Shown here: positions 50,249 through 58,242 of the stretch, piece after piece
Position numbering within the stretch: the stretch's first letter is position 1
Layout: each line of letters begins with the position of its first letter
Assembly (NCBI GenBank): GCA_015491995.1
Contig: WGFY01000071.1
Coordinates: forward strand, 32,277 to 96,276
DNA: 64,000 nucleotides
Direction of reading: 5' to 3'
DNA from: Mesoaciditoga sp.
GTDB taxonomy: Bacteria > Thermotogota > Thermotogae > Mesoaciditogales > Mesoaciditogaceae
Notes under the pieces: model-generated
The model's input: the letters and a program-made list of their open reading frames with translations, nothing else
Told to the model about the DNA's origin: nothing
Databases searched by the model: none
Translations under genes and position numbers: made by a program

Positions 50249-51716
50249 CGTTTCATGGCTTGTGGCATTTGAACTGCTCCTTTCGATGGCAATGAAAATC
50301 CCGCTTATTGGCATGGCATTCATTCCAATTCTTCTTTTGTTTACATGGCTTTTTTCTAAAACGGTTTCCAAATTCGGAAACTCTTGGATAGTATGGTCTA
50401 TTCCTTACACGCTTTCGGTCATATTATTTCTTGGATTATTCACAAGAGAGAATATTTTAACCTTCACATTCAAAACATTTTGGCTTTCGCTCGCCACGTG
50501 GTTTACTTCGCCCGTTTCTCCGTTTGGAATGGCGGTTTTAATATTCGTTATTTCTTATGTAGTTGCGTATTTGACTGCTCATCTTCTTAAAAACACTTTG
50601 AACACTTTTATAGCTCTTGCAGTATCTGCGGCAATCGCAGGGATCGCAACCCAATATTGCTGCCTGACATTATCGTTGGGATTCATGCTTCTTTTCATAT
50701 TGGCGTTGGCGTTTAACAACGTTCATGGTAAAAAGAAGCTTACGAGACAATTTTTAACCATCGTCATGATAACAATTGTAATTGGGAGCGCCTTCTTTCT
50801 CTTTGGAACGTATTTCAAACCATCCACTCCCTTAGAACACTTGTTCGTATTCAAAACAACAGTCACTCATCATGTTTTATCAAGCAACAGTTCTCCACTT
50901 GTTAGCCGTTCTGTTGCTCAATCTCCTATACAAGGAATTCCGCATTTCCGAAAGATAGTACGGAACAGTGGAATGGAGAACACGATGTTCGAGATCATAA
51001 TGGACGTGGTTGGAATTTTGATCATAAGCGTTGGTATAGCTGCCATCATTGGGATGTTAGTCATTAAGAAAAAAAGAAAGAAAAAAGTTCATTGGAAAAA
51101 CCTTCTTTATGTCATATGGATTATAGTCTCAGCATTTTTTGTGTTGATGCTGGTGATGTACACCTTTGGAATGTTGAATTTCAAGGCAAATCGTACTTTT
51201 AACTTGACATATTCCACACCATTAAACATCCCAAATTCAGCTGGAAGGCCACTATCATTTGCAAGTACAAACACTTCTTTGCCATCTCAAGGTGGTATGC
51301 CGCCGATCACGAACCCGATAATTTGGATTGCTTTGGCTGTCATGGGAATTGTCATTATCTTGTACATGACATTCAAATTTGTAAAAGATGCGAGTTATGC
51401 CAGTGAAAAGGAAAAGAGTGGAAGAAGTACCGAATGGATCTCGGATTTTGATAAATCTAAAAATGTAAATTTTTCTGGGAAACCCTGGAAAATCGTACTC
51501 TTTTACTACAATTTGTTAAGAGATATCAGCGGTAACCATTCTGCAACGCCTTCTGAATTCGAAAAAGTGCTTGAAGAAAAAATCGGTTCCCAAAACGCCA
51601 AAAAGATAACAGAAACATTTGTAAAGCTTCGTTACGCACATGACGATATTTCTGAAGAAGACGCTTATTTTGTCAGAGAACAAGCCAAACGCATCATTTC
51701 AAAAGATGGAAATTGA
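50220..51716 (+). CDS. TgpA-like membrane protein lacking the transglutaminase core
   Basis: 498 residues. Five or six N-terminal helices (to ~200) resemble the membrane part of TgpA proteins, and two further helices flank residues 260-400. The C-terminal 75 residues (FYYNLLRDI, then ATPSEFEKVLEEKIG and KLRYAHDDISEEDAYFV) match DUF4129. The Cys-His-Asp transglutaminase domain that normally lies between is missing, so it is a reduced form. It completes the MoxR-DUF58-TgpA trio and overlaps DUF58 by 29 bases. Confidence 0.7.
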   Translation: MNKILWKIADVSWLVAFELLLSMAMKIPLIGMAFIPILLLFTWLFSKTVSKFGNSWIVWSIPYTLSVILFLGLFTRENILTFTFKTFWLSLATWFTSPVSPFGMAVLIFVISYVVAYLTAHLLKNTLNTFIALAVSAAIAGIATQYCCLTLSLGFMLLFILALAFNNVHGKKKLTRQFLTIVMITIVIGSAFFLFGTYFKPSTPLEHLFVFKTTVTHHVLSSNSSPLVSRSVAQSPIQGIPHFRKIVRNSGMENTMFEIIMDVVGILIISVGIAAIIGMLVIKKKRKKKVHWKNLLYVIWIIVSAFFVLMLVMYTFGMLNFKANRTFNLTYSTPLNIPNSAGRPLSFASTNTSLPSQGGMPPITNPIIWIALAVMGIVIILYMTFKFVKDASYASEKEKSGRSTEWISDFDKSKNVNFSGKPWKIVLFYYNLLRDISGNHSATPSEFEKVLEEKIGSQNAKKITETFVKLRYAHDDISEEDAYFVREQAKRIISKDGN

Positions 51717-51748
51717 TGATTTACCTCTGTTTTGTTTTTTTGCTTTCT

Positions 51749-51769
51749 TTTTTATGCACTGCATAAAAA
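51749..51769. promoter_or_regulatory. palindromic operator, distal copy
   Basis: A perfect 21-base palindrome centred on C51759, core TTATGCACTGCATAA. An identical 15-base core recurs at 51835-51849, 83 bases away (about eight helical turns), a spacing suited to DNA looping. Confidence 0.6.
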
Positions 51770-51830
51770 CATACAAACTCCCATAACTAAAAATAAATAT
51801 TTGGTTCAATTGTTGGAAAAGATTACGCGT

Positions 51831-51849
51831 TATATTATGCACTGCATAA
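51831..51849. promoter_or_regulatory. palindromic operator, proximal copy, over the -10 box
   Basis: The second TTATGCACTGCATAA (51835-51849) overlaps TATATT (51831-51836), the best -10 candidate for the RND operon. A protein bound here would block the promoter. Confidence 0.6.
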
Positions 51850-51870
51850 TAAAATCGTGGAGGTAAGATG

Positions 51871-54639
51871 ATGGAAAAAATCGGTAAGTTCGTGGCGAAA
51901 TACAGGTGGTTGATAATATTGCTTTTCAGCCTTATAACGGTGTTTATGATTTATGAGTCGTCAAAAATACAGATAGTGGATGATGTGACGAAGTACGTTC
52001 CGTCAAATGATCCAGAAGTTTCTTTTTTCAACAATGTGGCAAAAGAGTTCAACATGGACAATCTTGTTCTTGTTGGCCTGAAATACGACGATCTCTTCAA
52101 TTCAACTTCTTTAAAAAATTTGATAAATATCACAAACGGCATTAAAAAGCTTAAAAATGTGAAATCAGTTCTTTCAATGGTAAATGCTCCCTGGATAATT
52201 TCCGGAAATGGTTCTGTTCAAGTTTCGAAGATAGAAAACGTTCTTCCAAAGGGAAAAGGCGGTTTTAAAAAATTAAAAAATGACGTTTTGAATTCCAAAA
52301 TATTCAAAGGACAATTCATCTCTCCAGACGGAAAAACGGCTATGGTGATTGTCAGTTTGAACTCCAAAAACACCAGTGTTGAAAATGTGCAAGCAGCCAA
52401 AAAAATAGAAAATTATATAAAAAAAGTTTCTAAGGCACAGAATGCTTATTTTACTGGTATTCCTTCTTCGAATGTCGTTGCAAAAAAAATGGCGTTGGAA
52501 AATTTTAGGCTCCTTGTTCCGTTGGCGCTTTTAGCCATTTTTATTATTTTGTTGATCGCTTTTAGAAATTTATGGGGAGTTTTACTTCCATTGTTGTCAG
52601 TTGTCATCTCATCAACATGGACGATAGGGATGATCAGGCTTCTTGGCTTTACAATGACACTGGCCAATATAGCCATTCCAGTTATAGTCATAGCACTCGG
52701 GAATGCTTACGGAATATACATCGTAAACAAGTATTTTGAAGAACGGGATGAAGATCATACGATTAGAGTCTCACACACACTTCATGATGTTGGCGTGGCG
52801 GTATTTCTCAGTGCACTTACCACTATTGCCTCTTTTCTTTCCCTTTTAACAGTTAACATAAACCCGATTAAGTACCTTGGAATATTCACAGCTTTGGGTA
52901 TATTTTTCGCACTCTTGGCAAACATGCTTCTCACGCCAGCTATTATATCCTTTTCAGACAAGCACGTTCTTTCAAAAAAAGATGAGTCTACTTATTGGAA
53001 GAAATTTGGAGAGCACATCTTAAAGCATCGTGTAGGATCCATGTTAATAGCGTTTATGGTAGTTGGTGTACTTGTATCCTTTATACCACTTATAAGATCT
53101 GATATGAGGCTTTCAACTCTTCTTGGAAAGAACAACGAACTTGTGAAATCGATGAATTATTTCAACAAGAACTTCAATGGAAACGATTTTATACTTGTGG
53201 ATTTTCATGGAAATGCGACAGATCCATATCTTTTGAGATCTGAAGAGTTAATTTCTATGTATTCGAAAAGGTTTAAAGATGTTGGAGGTACTTATTCGTT
53301 AGCCAAGATCGTACGAGAGCTTGACAAAAAATTCAACGCTCAACCCTATATCCCATCTTCTAATGACAAAATAGAAAGCCTTTGGTTTTTGCTTCAAGGA
53401 AGCGATCTTTCACAAATAGTAAACGGTGATGCAACTGATACCATTGTACAGATAAGGGTAAATCCTGATTCACTTAAGAATATAAGGAAAATTAAAAAAG
53501 GTTTAGAGTCTTTCATAAAGAACAAAATTTATCCTTCATATTCTTACGTAAAGGTGAACAACTTCGATAAGAAGCTTGTCCAAAATTCCTTGTCCGATTA
53601 CATGAGCGCGTACATCTATGCCACTCAAGCCAAGGCCGGCACGAGTGATATTCGAAAGATCATTTCAAATGTTGTTAACATTTCAAATTCGAATCTTCTT
53701 AAAAATTCACCCACATTCGTGACTGAAAAGTTCATGAGCTCTCTCTTATCCTTTGGAATGCTTGATGGGCTATCAAAGAATACAACATCCAAAATCAAAA
53801 ACACCTTGTTTGAAGTGTTTAAGAAAGGTTATGACGAGCAGAAATTGAAAAGCAGTTTAGAAACTTTTATGAGCAAAGAGGATGCAGAATCGATAATGGA
53901 TATCGTGAAGATGCAAATTCCAAATGTCCTTCAAACTCTTAGAAGTGTCTATGCTGAATCGTTGATAAAAAAATATGTGAAAGGGCTCTCTGAAACTCAA
54001 ATTCGTGAATTGGCTTTAAGCATTTCAGGTAGAACAGTCATTGTTCCAAACAAGAATGGCAAACACGCTTTTAAAGTGAAAGTAACAGGGATTCCGATAA
54101 TGTACAATCATGTATCTAACATGCTTTTCAACGCTCAGTATGAATCCATGTTCATATCGGCGATAGTGGTTCTCATTCTTATTGCCATACAAATGTCTTC
54201 ATTTTGGATCGGCTTACTTGGATTAATACCTGTGGCTCTAACGATTTTGTCAAATTTTGGAATAATGGGAGCGTTTTCAATACCGTTGAACATGGTTACA
54301 ATTTCAATAGCTTCTATGACTATCGGAGTTGGTGTAGACTACACGATCCAAATTTTCAGCCGTTTTAAAGTGGAAATGAAGAAGGCTAAGAGCGTAAATG
54401 ACTCCCTCATTGAATCCATTTCAACATCTGGAAAGGGCTTACTTTTTAACTCTTTGGCAGCTTCCGCTGGCTTCGCAACGATGTTTTTTTCGAATATAGG
54501 CGGTTTAAGAGAATTTGCGATTCTCTCCATATCCACCATGGTAGTTTCATTGATTTTAACTTTGTTGGTACTGCCTTCCATGCTTTCTTACATACCGAAG
54601 GAATATTATAAAAAAATCTTTAAGGAAGAAAAGGAGTGA
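51871..54639 (+). CDS. RND superfamily (MMPL/HpnN-like) transporter
   Basis: About 922 residues with the duplicated RND plan: helix 1 (WLIILLFSLITVFMIYES), a large periplasmic loop, five helices from ~210 to 360 (ALGNAYGIYIVNKYF), helix 7 near 395, a second long loop and five last helices with TIGVGVDYTIQIFSRF. This is the MMPL/YdfJ type that moves lipids or hydrophobic molecules. ATG 51871 has better spacing to GGAGG than ATG 51868. Operon partners are a LolA-like protein and a barrel-like protein. Confidence 0.9.
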   Translation: MEKIGKFVAKYRWLIILLFSLITVFMIYESSKIQIVDDVTKYVPSNDPEVSFFNNVAKEFNMDNLVLVGLKYDDLFNSTSLKNLINITNGIKKLKNVKSVLSMVNAPWIISGNGSVQVSKIENVLPKGKGGFKKLKNDVLNSKIFKGQFISPDGKTAMVIVSLNSKNTSVENVQAAKKIENYIKKVSKAQNAYFTGIPSSNVVAKKMALENFRLLVPLALLAIFIILLIAFRNLWGVLLPLLSVVISSTWTIGMIRLLGFTMTLANIAIPVIVIALGNAYGIYIVNKYFEERDEDHTIRVSHTLHDVGVAVFLSALTTIASFLSLLTVNINPIKYLGIFTALGIFFALLANMLLTPAIISFSDKHVLSKKDESTYWKKFGEHILKHRVGSMLIAFMVVGVLVSFIPLIRSDMRLSTLLGKNNELVKSMNYFNKNFNGNDFILVDFHGNATDPYLLRSEELISMYSKRFKDVGGTYSLAKIVRELDKKFNAQPYIPSSNDKIESLWFLLQGSDLSQIVNGDATDTIVQIRVNPDSLKNIRKIKKGLESFIKNKIYPSYSYVKVNNFDKKLVQNSLSDYMSAYIYATQAKAGTSDIRKIISNVVNISNSNLLKNSPTFVTEKFMSSLLSFGMLDGLSKNTTSKIKNTLFEVFKKGYDEQKLKSSLETFMSKEDAESIMDIVKMQIPNVLQTLRSVYAESLIKKYVKGLSETQIRELALSISGRTVIVPNKNGKHAFKVKVTGIPIMYNHVSNMLFNAQYESMFISAIVVLILIAIQMSSFWIGLLGLIPVALTILSNFGIMGAFSIPLNMVTISIASMTIGVGVDYTIQIFSRFKVEMKKAKSVNDSLIESISTSGKGLLFNSLAASAGFATMFFSNIGGLREFAILSISTMVVSLILTLLVLPSMLSYIPKEYYKKIFKEEKE

Positions 54640-54645
54640 TTTTTT

Positions 54646-55407
54646 ATGAAAAGATTTATGATTTTATGTTTGATGTTTTCTCTAACGTTGTCCATGGTTT
54701 CTTTTGCCATAACTGGACAAGAAGTGGCTGACAAGGTAAAAGCGGCAAATTCAAACTTCAAAACTCAGAAGGCTAAGATGGAAATGATCATATACGGTGA
54801 AAATTCTCAACCAAAAGATTATCATCTTACTATCTACATTTACAACTTTCCGAACAAGGATTATGGTCTCATTCGTTTCACATCCCCCGCCGGTGTTAAA
54901 GGTATTTCTTTTTTGAGTAAAGGGGAGGAGTCTCAATACCTTTACATGCCAGCATTCCACAGAGTACAACGAATGGCTGGATCGTCTAAAGAGTCAAAAT
55001 TCGTTGGTTCAGATTTCACCTTTAACGATCTTTCGTTGATCTACGAACAAAAAGAAAGTGGAAGATACAAAACAATTTTAAAATCCGAGAGCAAGGACGA
55101 CTACGTTTTGAGTATAACACCGACAATATCGAACCCACAATATTCGAAGATAATCATGTTTATAGATAAAACACACCTTCTCCCAACAAAGGTTATATTT
55201 TACAAAAATGGAAAGGTGTGCAAAACCATGATAAGTTCTGAGTTTGAGAAAATCGACGATCATTGGGTGGTTAAGAACATAGAGATGATGACATCTGATG
55301 GAAGTTCTAAAACCGTTTTAAAACTTTCAAAAATAAAATTTGATCTGTCTATTCCACCTTCTTTTTTCTCGTTAAGGACTTTAATGAGACCCATTTTAAG
55401 GTATTAA
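54646..55407 (+). CDS. LolA-like outer membrane lipoprotein-sorting protein
   Basis: 253 residues with a signal peptide (MKRFMILCLMFSLTLSMVSF). The mature protein is the half-open beta-barrel type found beside RND transporters: PNKDYGLIRFTSPAGVKG, YLYMPAFHRVQRMAGSSK, FVGSDFTFNDLS, and a last MISSEFEKIDDHWVVKN. It probably receives a lipid from the RND protein in the periplasm. It begins six bases after the transporter gene. Confidence 0.85.
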   Translation: MKRFMILCLMFSLTLSMVSFAITGQEVADKVKAANSNFKTQKAKMEMIIYGENSQPKDYHLTIYIYNFPNKDYGLIRFTSPAGVKGISFLSKGEESQYLYMPAFHRVQRMAGSSKESKFVGSDFTFNDLSLIYEQKESGRYKTILKSESKDDYVLSITPTISNPQYSKIIMFIDKTHLLPTKVIFYKNGKVCKTMISSEFEKIDDHWVVKNIEMMTSDGSSKTVLKLSKIKFDLSIPPSFFSLRTLMRPILRY

Positions 55408-55417
55408 GGTGATAAAT

Positions 55418-56545
55418 ATGAAAAAGGTATTTTTGATTTTTTCGTTACTCTTCTTGGCAATTGCGGTATTTGCCACACCGCAGATGTCTGGAAAAGCGGA
55501 ATACATCGTGCGCTATATCAACGGGAGATTTGTCCAAGAGATAAGAGATGTGAACTCTTCCACTTTGAATATAGGAGGGAATTTTATTGGAAAGGTTTCA
55601 TTCAGTATTTACGAATCGAACACAATTGCCGATGTTTTCTCAAAGTACGTGCATTCGCCGATAATATCTCAAACTTCAATGGCCAAACTCGTTTTCAACG
55701 AATTTTACATACAATATGATGGTGAAAATATCGAACTTACAGTTGGAAAATATTACACGGGATGGGGAACGAGCCCTTTGTTAAACCCAATTGATTTGCT
55801 ATCACCATACGATTTCACAAATGCTTTTGATTCCCCAGTTAAGTTGCCTATAATGGGTGTCAGAGGGATATATTACATGGACAATTCACAAATAGAGCTT
55901 GATTTAATACCGGAGTTTTCTCCAGATCTTTTTCAAACGTTGCCTGCAACATTTGAAAATGTTCCATCAAAACCTCAAAATGCACAATTGGGCGTAAGAT
56001 ATGAAACAACTCTTGAAAATTACAACCTCTCTCTTGATGCCTACCATGGTTTTTCACACGCTTACGTTCCAGTAAATGATGTGTTGAAGCACCCTGTCTT
56101 GAATGGAATTGGATGGGAATTCAGCGGACCTTTTCCGTTGAACAAAAATTATGGCTTCTATGGAGAAACCATGTATCTTCTTTCCAATGGAATTTCAAAT
56201 GTCACCGGTCTTGTTGGTATCAATGGATTTGGAAATGATTACAGTTGGGCTCTGGAATATTCCAGGGGATTACCTGGACAATCGCCATTTGATCTTGAAA
56301 ACACGTTGATATTGTATGGAACTAAAAATTTCGCGAATGAGAGCTCATTGAAGACGGCCGTGTTTCTTGGAAAAGTTCATGATTCATACGGAGCTCTTGT
56401 GAATCTGGAAATTGGCTTTCAGCCGGTTCAAAGTTTGAACATAGCCTTGGGATTTAACTTTTCAAAAGGTTTAAAAGGTGTGGATTACTTCAGAACAAAC
56501 GAAAAAGAAAATTCTTTTTACATTAAAGGTTCAGCGTATTTCTAA
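55418..56545 (+). CDS. exported barrel-like envelope protein
   Basis: 375 residues after a signal peptide (MKKVFLIFSLLFLAIAVFA). The mature part alternates beta strands with aromatic ends (VGKYYTGWGTSPLLNPIDLL is reminiscent of DUF1302-type outer membrane proteins often encoded with RND/LolA pairs) and ends ENSFYIKGSAYF, a C-terminal Phe typical of outer membrane barrels. It likely forms the outer-layer exit of the system. ATG 55418 follows AAGGTGAT at normal spacing. Family assignment tentative. Confidence 0.6.
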   Translation: MKKVFLIFSLLFLAIAVFATPQMSGKAEYIVRYINGRFVQEIRDVNSSTLNIGGNFIGKVSFSIYESNTIADVFSKYVHSPIISQTSMAKLVFNEFYIQYDGENIELTVGKYYTGWGTSPLLNPIDLLSPYDFTNAFDSPVKLPIMGVRGIYYMDNSQIELDLIPEFSPDLFQTLPATFENVPSKPQNAQLGVRYETTLENYNLSLDAYHGFSHAYVPVNDVLKHPVLNGIGWEFSGPFPLNKNYGFYGETMYLLSNGISNVTGLVGINGFGNDYSWALEYSRGLPGQSPFDLENTLILYGTKNFANESSLKTAVFLGKVHDSYGALVNLEIGFQPVQSLNIALGFNFSKGLKGVDYFRTNEKENSFYIKGSAYF

Positions 56546-56554
56546 GTGAATATT

Positions 56555-56563
56555 TGATATAAT
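56555..56563 (+). promoter_or_regulatory. extended -10 promoter giving a leaderless mRNA
   Basis: TGA then perfect TATAAT (56558-56563). The start of transcription would fall on or beside the A of ATG 56570, leaving no 5' leader. Confidence 0.6.
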
Positions 56564-56569
56564 GAAAGC

Positions 56570-57190
56570 ATGGAAATGACAAGAAGGTTGATAAAGCGAT
56601 ATTCGAACAGAAAGCTTTATGATACGGTATCAAAAAAATTCATAACACTTAAGGATGTGGCAAATTTCATAAACAAGGGTGAAAGTGTGCGGATCATCGA
56701 GAAAGATGATGGGAAAGACGTTACATCTAAGGTGACCGCACGCCTTATTCAACAACATTTTTCAAAAGGAGGACGCTTGCTGGATATAAGCGAGAAATCT
56801 CCATTAGAACTCTTAAGAAAACATGTCAATGTTTTCAGAACCAAGCATGCGTTGGAAGTGCTTTTGGATCTTATAAATCTTCGTTCTAAAAACAGAAAAA
56901 TGTTAAGTGAAATAGTGAATGAGCTTATCGAAGAAGGTTTTTTAAATAAGAAAGTGGCTCTTGAAGCCGAATCAGAGATATGGAAATTACTGTCTGAAAG
57001 AGATTTGCTTATAGAGACTGAAATCGTTGAAAGAATGAAGGAGCGGTTAGAAGAAGTTGGCTACGTGGATAAAGAGAAATATGAAAAATTACAGAGAGAG
57101 AATGCCAAACTCAAAAATAAAATAGAAATGTTGAAAAATTTTAGGGGGAAACAAAATGATATTCACTTTGACGATGAATCCAAGCCTTGA
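56570..57190 (+). CDS. PhaR-like DNA-binding regulator
   Basis: 206 residues. The N-terminal 60 (LIKRYSNRKLYDTVSKKFIT, then LKDVANFI and VRIIEKDDGKDVTSK) match the DNA-binding domain of polyhydroxyalkanoate accumulation regulators (PHB_acc_N); the remainder is helical and coiled-coil, without the usual granule-binding domain. Known PhaR proteins bind TGC-rich repeats, so the TGCACTGCA operators at 51759 and 51842 are candidate targets. Expressed from its own TATAAT as a probable leaderless mRNA; ATG 56576 is a second possible start. Confidence 0.8.
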   Translation: MEMTRRLIKRYSNRKLYDTVSKKFITLKDVANFINKGESVRIIEKDDGKDVTSKVTARLIQQHFSKGGRLLDISEKSPLELLRKHVNVFRTKHALEVLLDLINLRSKNRKMLSEIVNELIEEGFLNKKVALEAESEIWKLLSERDLLIETEIVERMKERLEEVGYVDKEKYEKLQRENAKLKNKIEMLKNFRGKQNDIHFDDESKP

Positions 57191-58073
57191 TAGGTATCTA
57201 TACGTCGATAAGTTGATTGAAGACGACGCGGTCCGTGTAAAAAAGTACGAAGAGTACGCTGCTGGAAAAGGGATAGATGTTTCAAGAGTTATAAAGGAGA
57301 TAGGTGGCACTTCTATAGCGATAAGCCCCCTTGGGGGAGAAAATGGCGAAAAGATCTCTTTCATGCTTGACAAAGAGAAGGTTTTATACGCTGCCATAAG
57401 GGTGAAATCCGAAACAAGAATGAACATCATAGTTCAAACTCCGAAAAAACAATACAGAATGAGCCTTCCAGGCCAAAGCCTTTTGGATGCGGAGTTCTCT
57501 TTGATCATGGATATGATCGATGCCACCATTAGAAAAGGAGATACGCTTGTAGCTTCCGGAAGTTTACCCGAAGGTTTTTCATCAAGTGTGTACGATGGAA
57601 TCGTCAAATCTGCCAAATCCAAAGGAATAAAAGTTTACGTTGATGCGGATGGTGAAAACCTTAAAGCGGCTGTAAAAGAAGGACCAAATGGGATAAAACC
57701 TAACGTTTATGAACTCTCTAGGCTGTTAGGGCGAAAATTGGAAACGGACGAAATTCCAAACGCTTTGCGTGAGATAAATAAACTTTATGGAATAGAAGAG
57801 ATTCTTGTCACTCTTGGCAAGAAAGGCGCGATTGTTTTCTCACAAGGAAAACTGTACAAAATAGATCCTGTTGATGTTAAAGTCATGAGCACCGTAGGTG
57901 CAGGTGATTCCTTCCTCGCGGGTTTTGTGTACAAAAGAGAAGAATCACTTATTGAAGCTTTGAAATTGGCTGCCGCGTGTTCCACCGCAACGGTGATGAC
58001 GCCTGGAACTACTCTATGCTTGCGCGAAACTGTCGAAATGTTGAAAGACAAGGTGAACATCGAAGAGATATAG
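57156..58073 (+). CDS. PfkB family hexose-phosphate kinase (FruK/LacC-like)
   Basis: 305 residues of the ribokinase fold: MIFTLTMNPSLDRYLYV and AAGKGIDVSRVIKEIGG at the N-terminus as in 1-phosphofructokinase, and the catalytic STVGAGDSFLAGFVY with its Asp near the C-terminus. Substrates in this subgroup are fructose 1-phosphate, fructose 6-phosphate or tagatose 6-phosphate. No PTS or sugar gene is adjacent. It overlaps the regulator gene by 35 bases. Confidence 0.88.
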   Translation: MIFTLTMNPSLDRYLYVDKLIEDDAVRVKKYEEYAAGKGIDVSRVIKEIGGTSIAISPLGGENGEKISFMLDKEKVLYAAIRVKSETRMNIIVQTPKKQYRMSLPGQSLLDAEFSLIMDMIDATIRKGDTLVASGSLPEGFSSSVYDGIVKSAKSKGIKVYVDADGENLKAAVKEGPNGIKPNVYELSRLLGRKLETDEIPNALREINKLYGIEEILVTLGKKGAIVFSQGKLYKIDPVDVKVMSTVGAGDSFLAGFVYKREESLIEALKLAAACSTATVMTPGTTLCLRETVEMLKDKVNIEEI

Positions 58074-58105
58074 ATGGTGTACAGCAAGTGCTGTAAAAGT
58101 TGAAA
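58071..58105 (+). repeat. 35-base repeat, left copy (inverted partner at 61690)
   Basis: Begins at the PfkB stop codon and contains the hairpin TACAGC-AAGT-GCTGTA (58080-58095). It matches the reverse complement of 61690-61723 with two substitutions and one missing base. Confidence 0.7.
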
Positions 58106-58174
58106 AAAGAAAAAATCCCTGTATCCAATCCCTAATGAGGAAGGTTAATTTATTCGGAAAAGGGAATACAGGGA
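58104..58174 (-). terminator. terminator of the amidohydrolase/binding-protein operon
   Basis: On the minus strand TCCCTGTAT (58174-58166) pairs with ATACAGGGA (58124-58116), further short stems lie in the 41-base loop, and a T-rich tract follows (58115-58104). Confidence 0.65.
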
Positions 58175-58242
58175 CCGTGAAAGTCGAAATTATTACACTT
58201 TGATGTTTTGAAAAGAATGATTAGATTTAGGATCTGAGCGTT

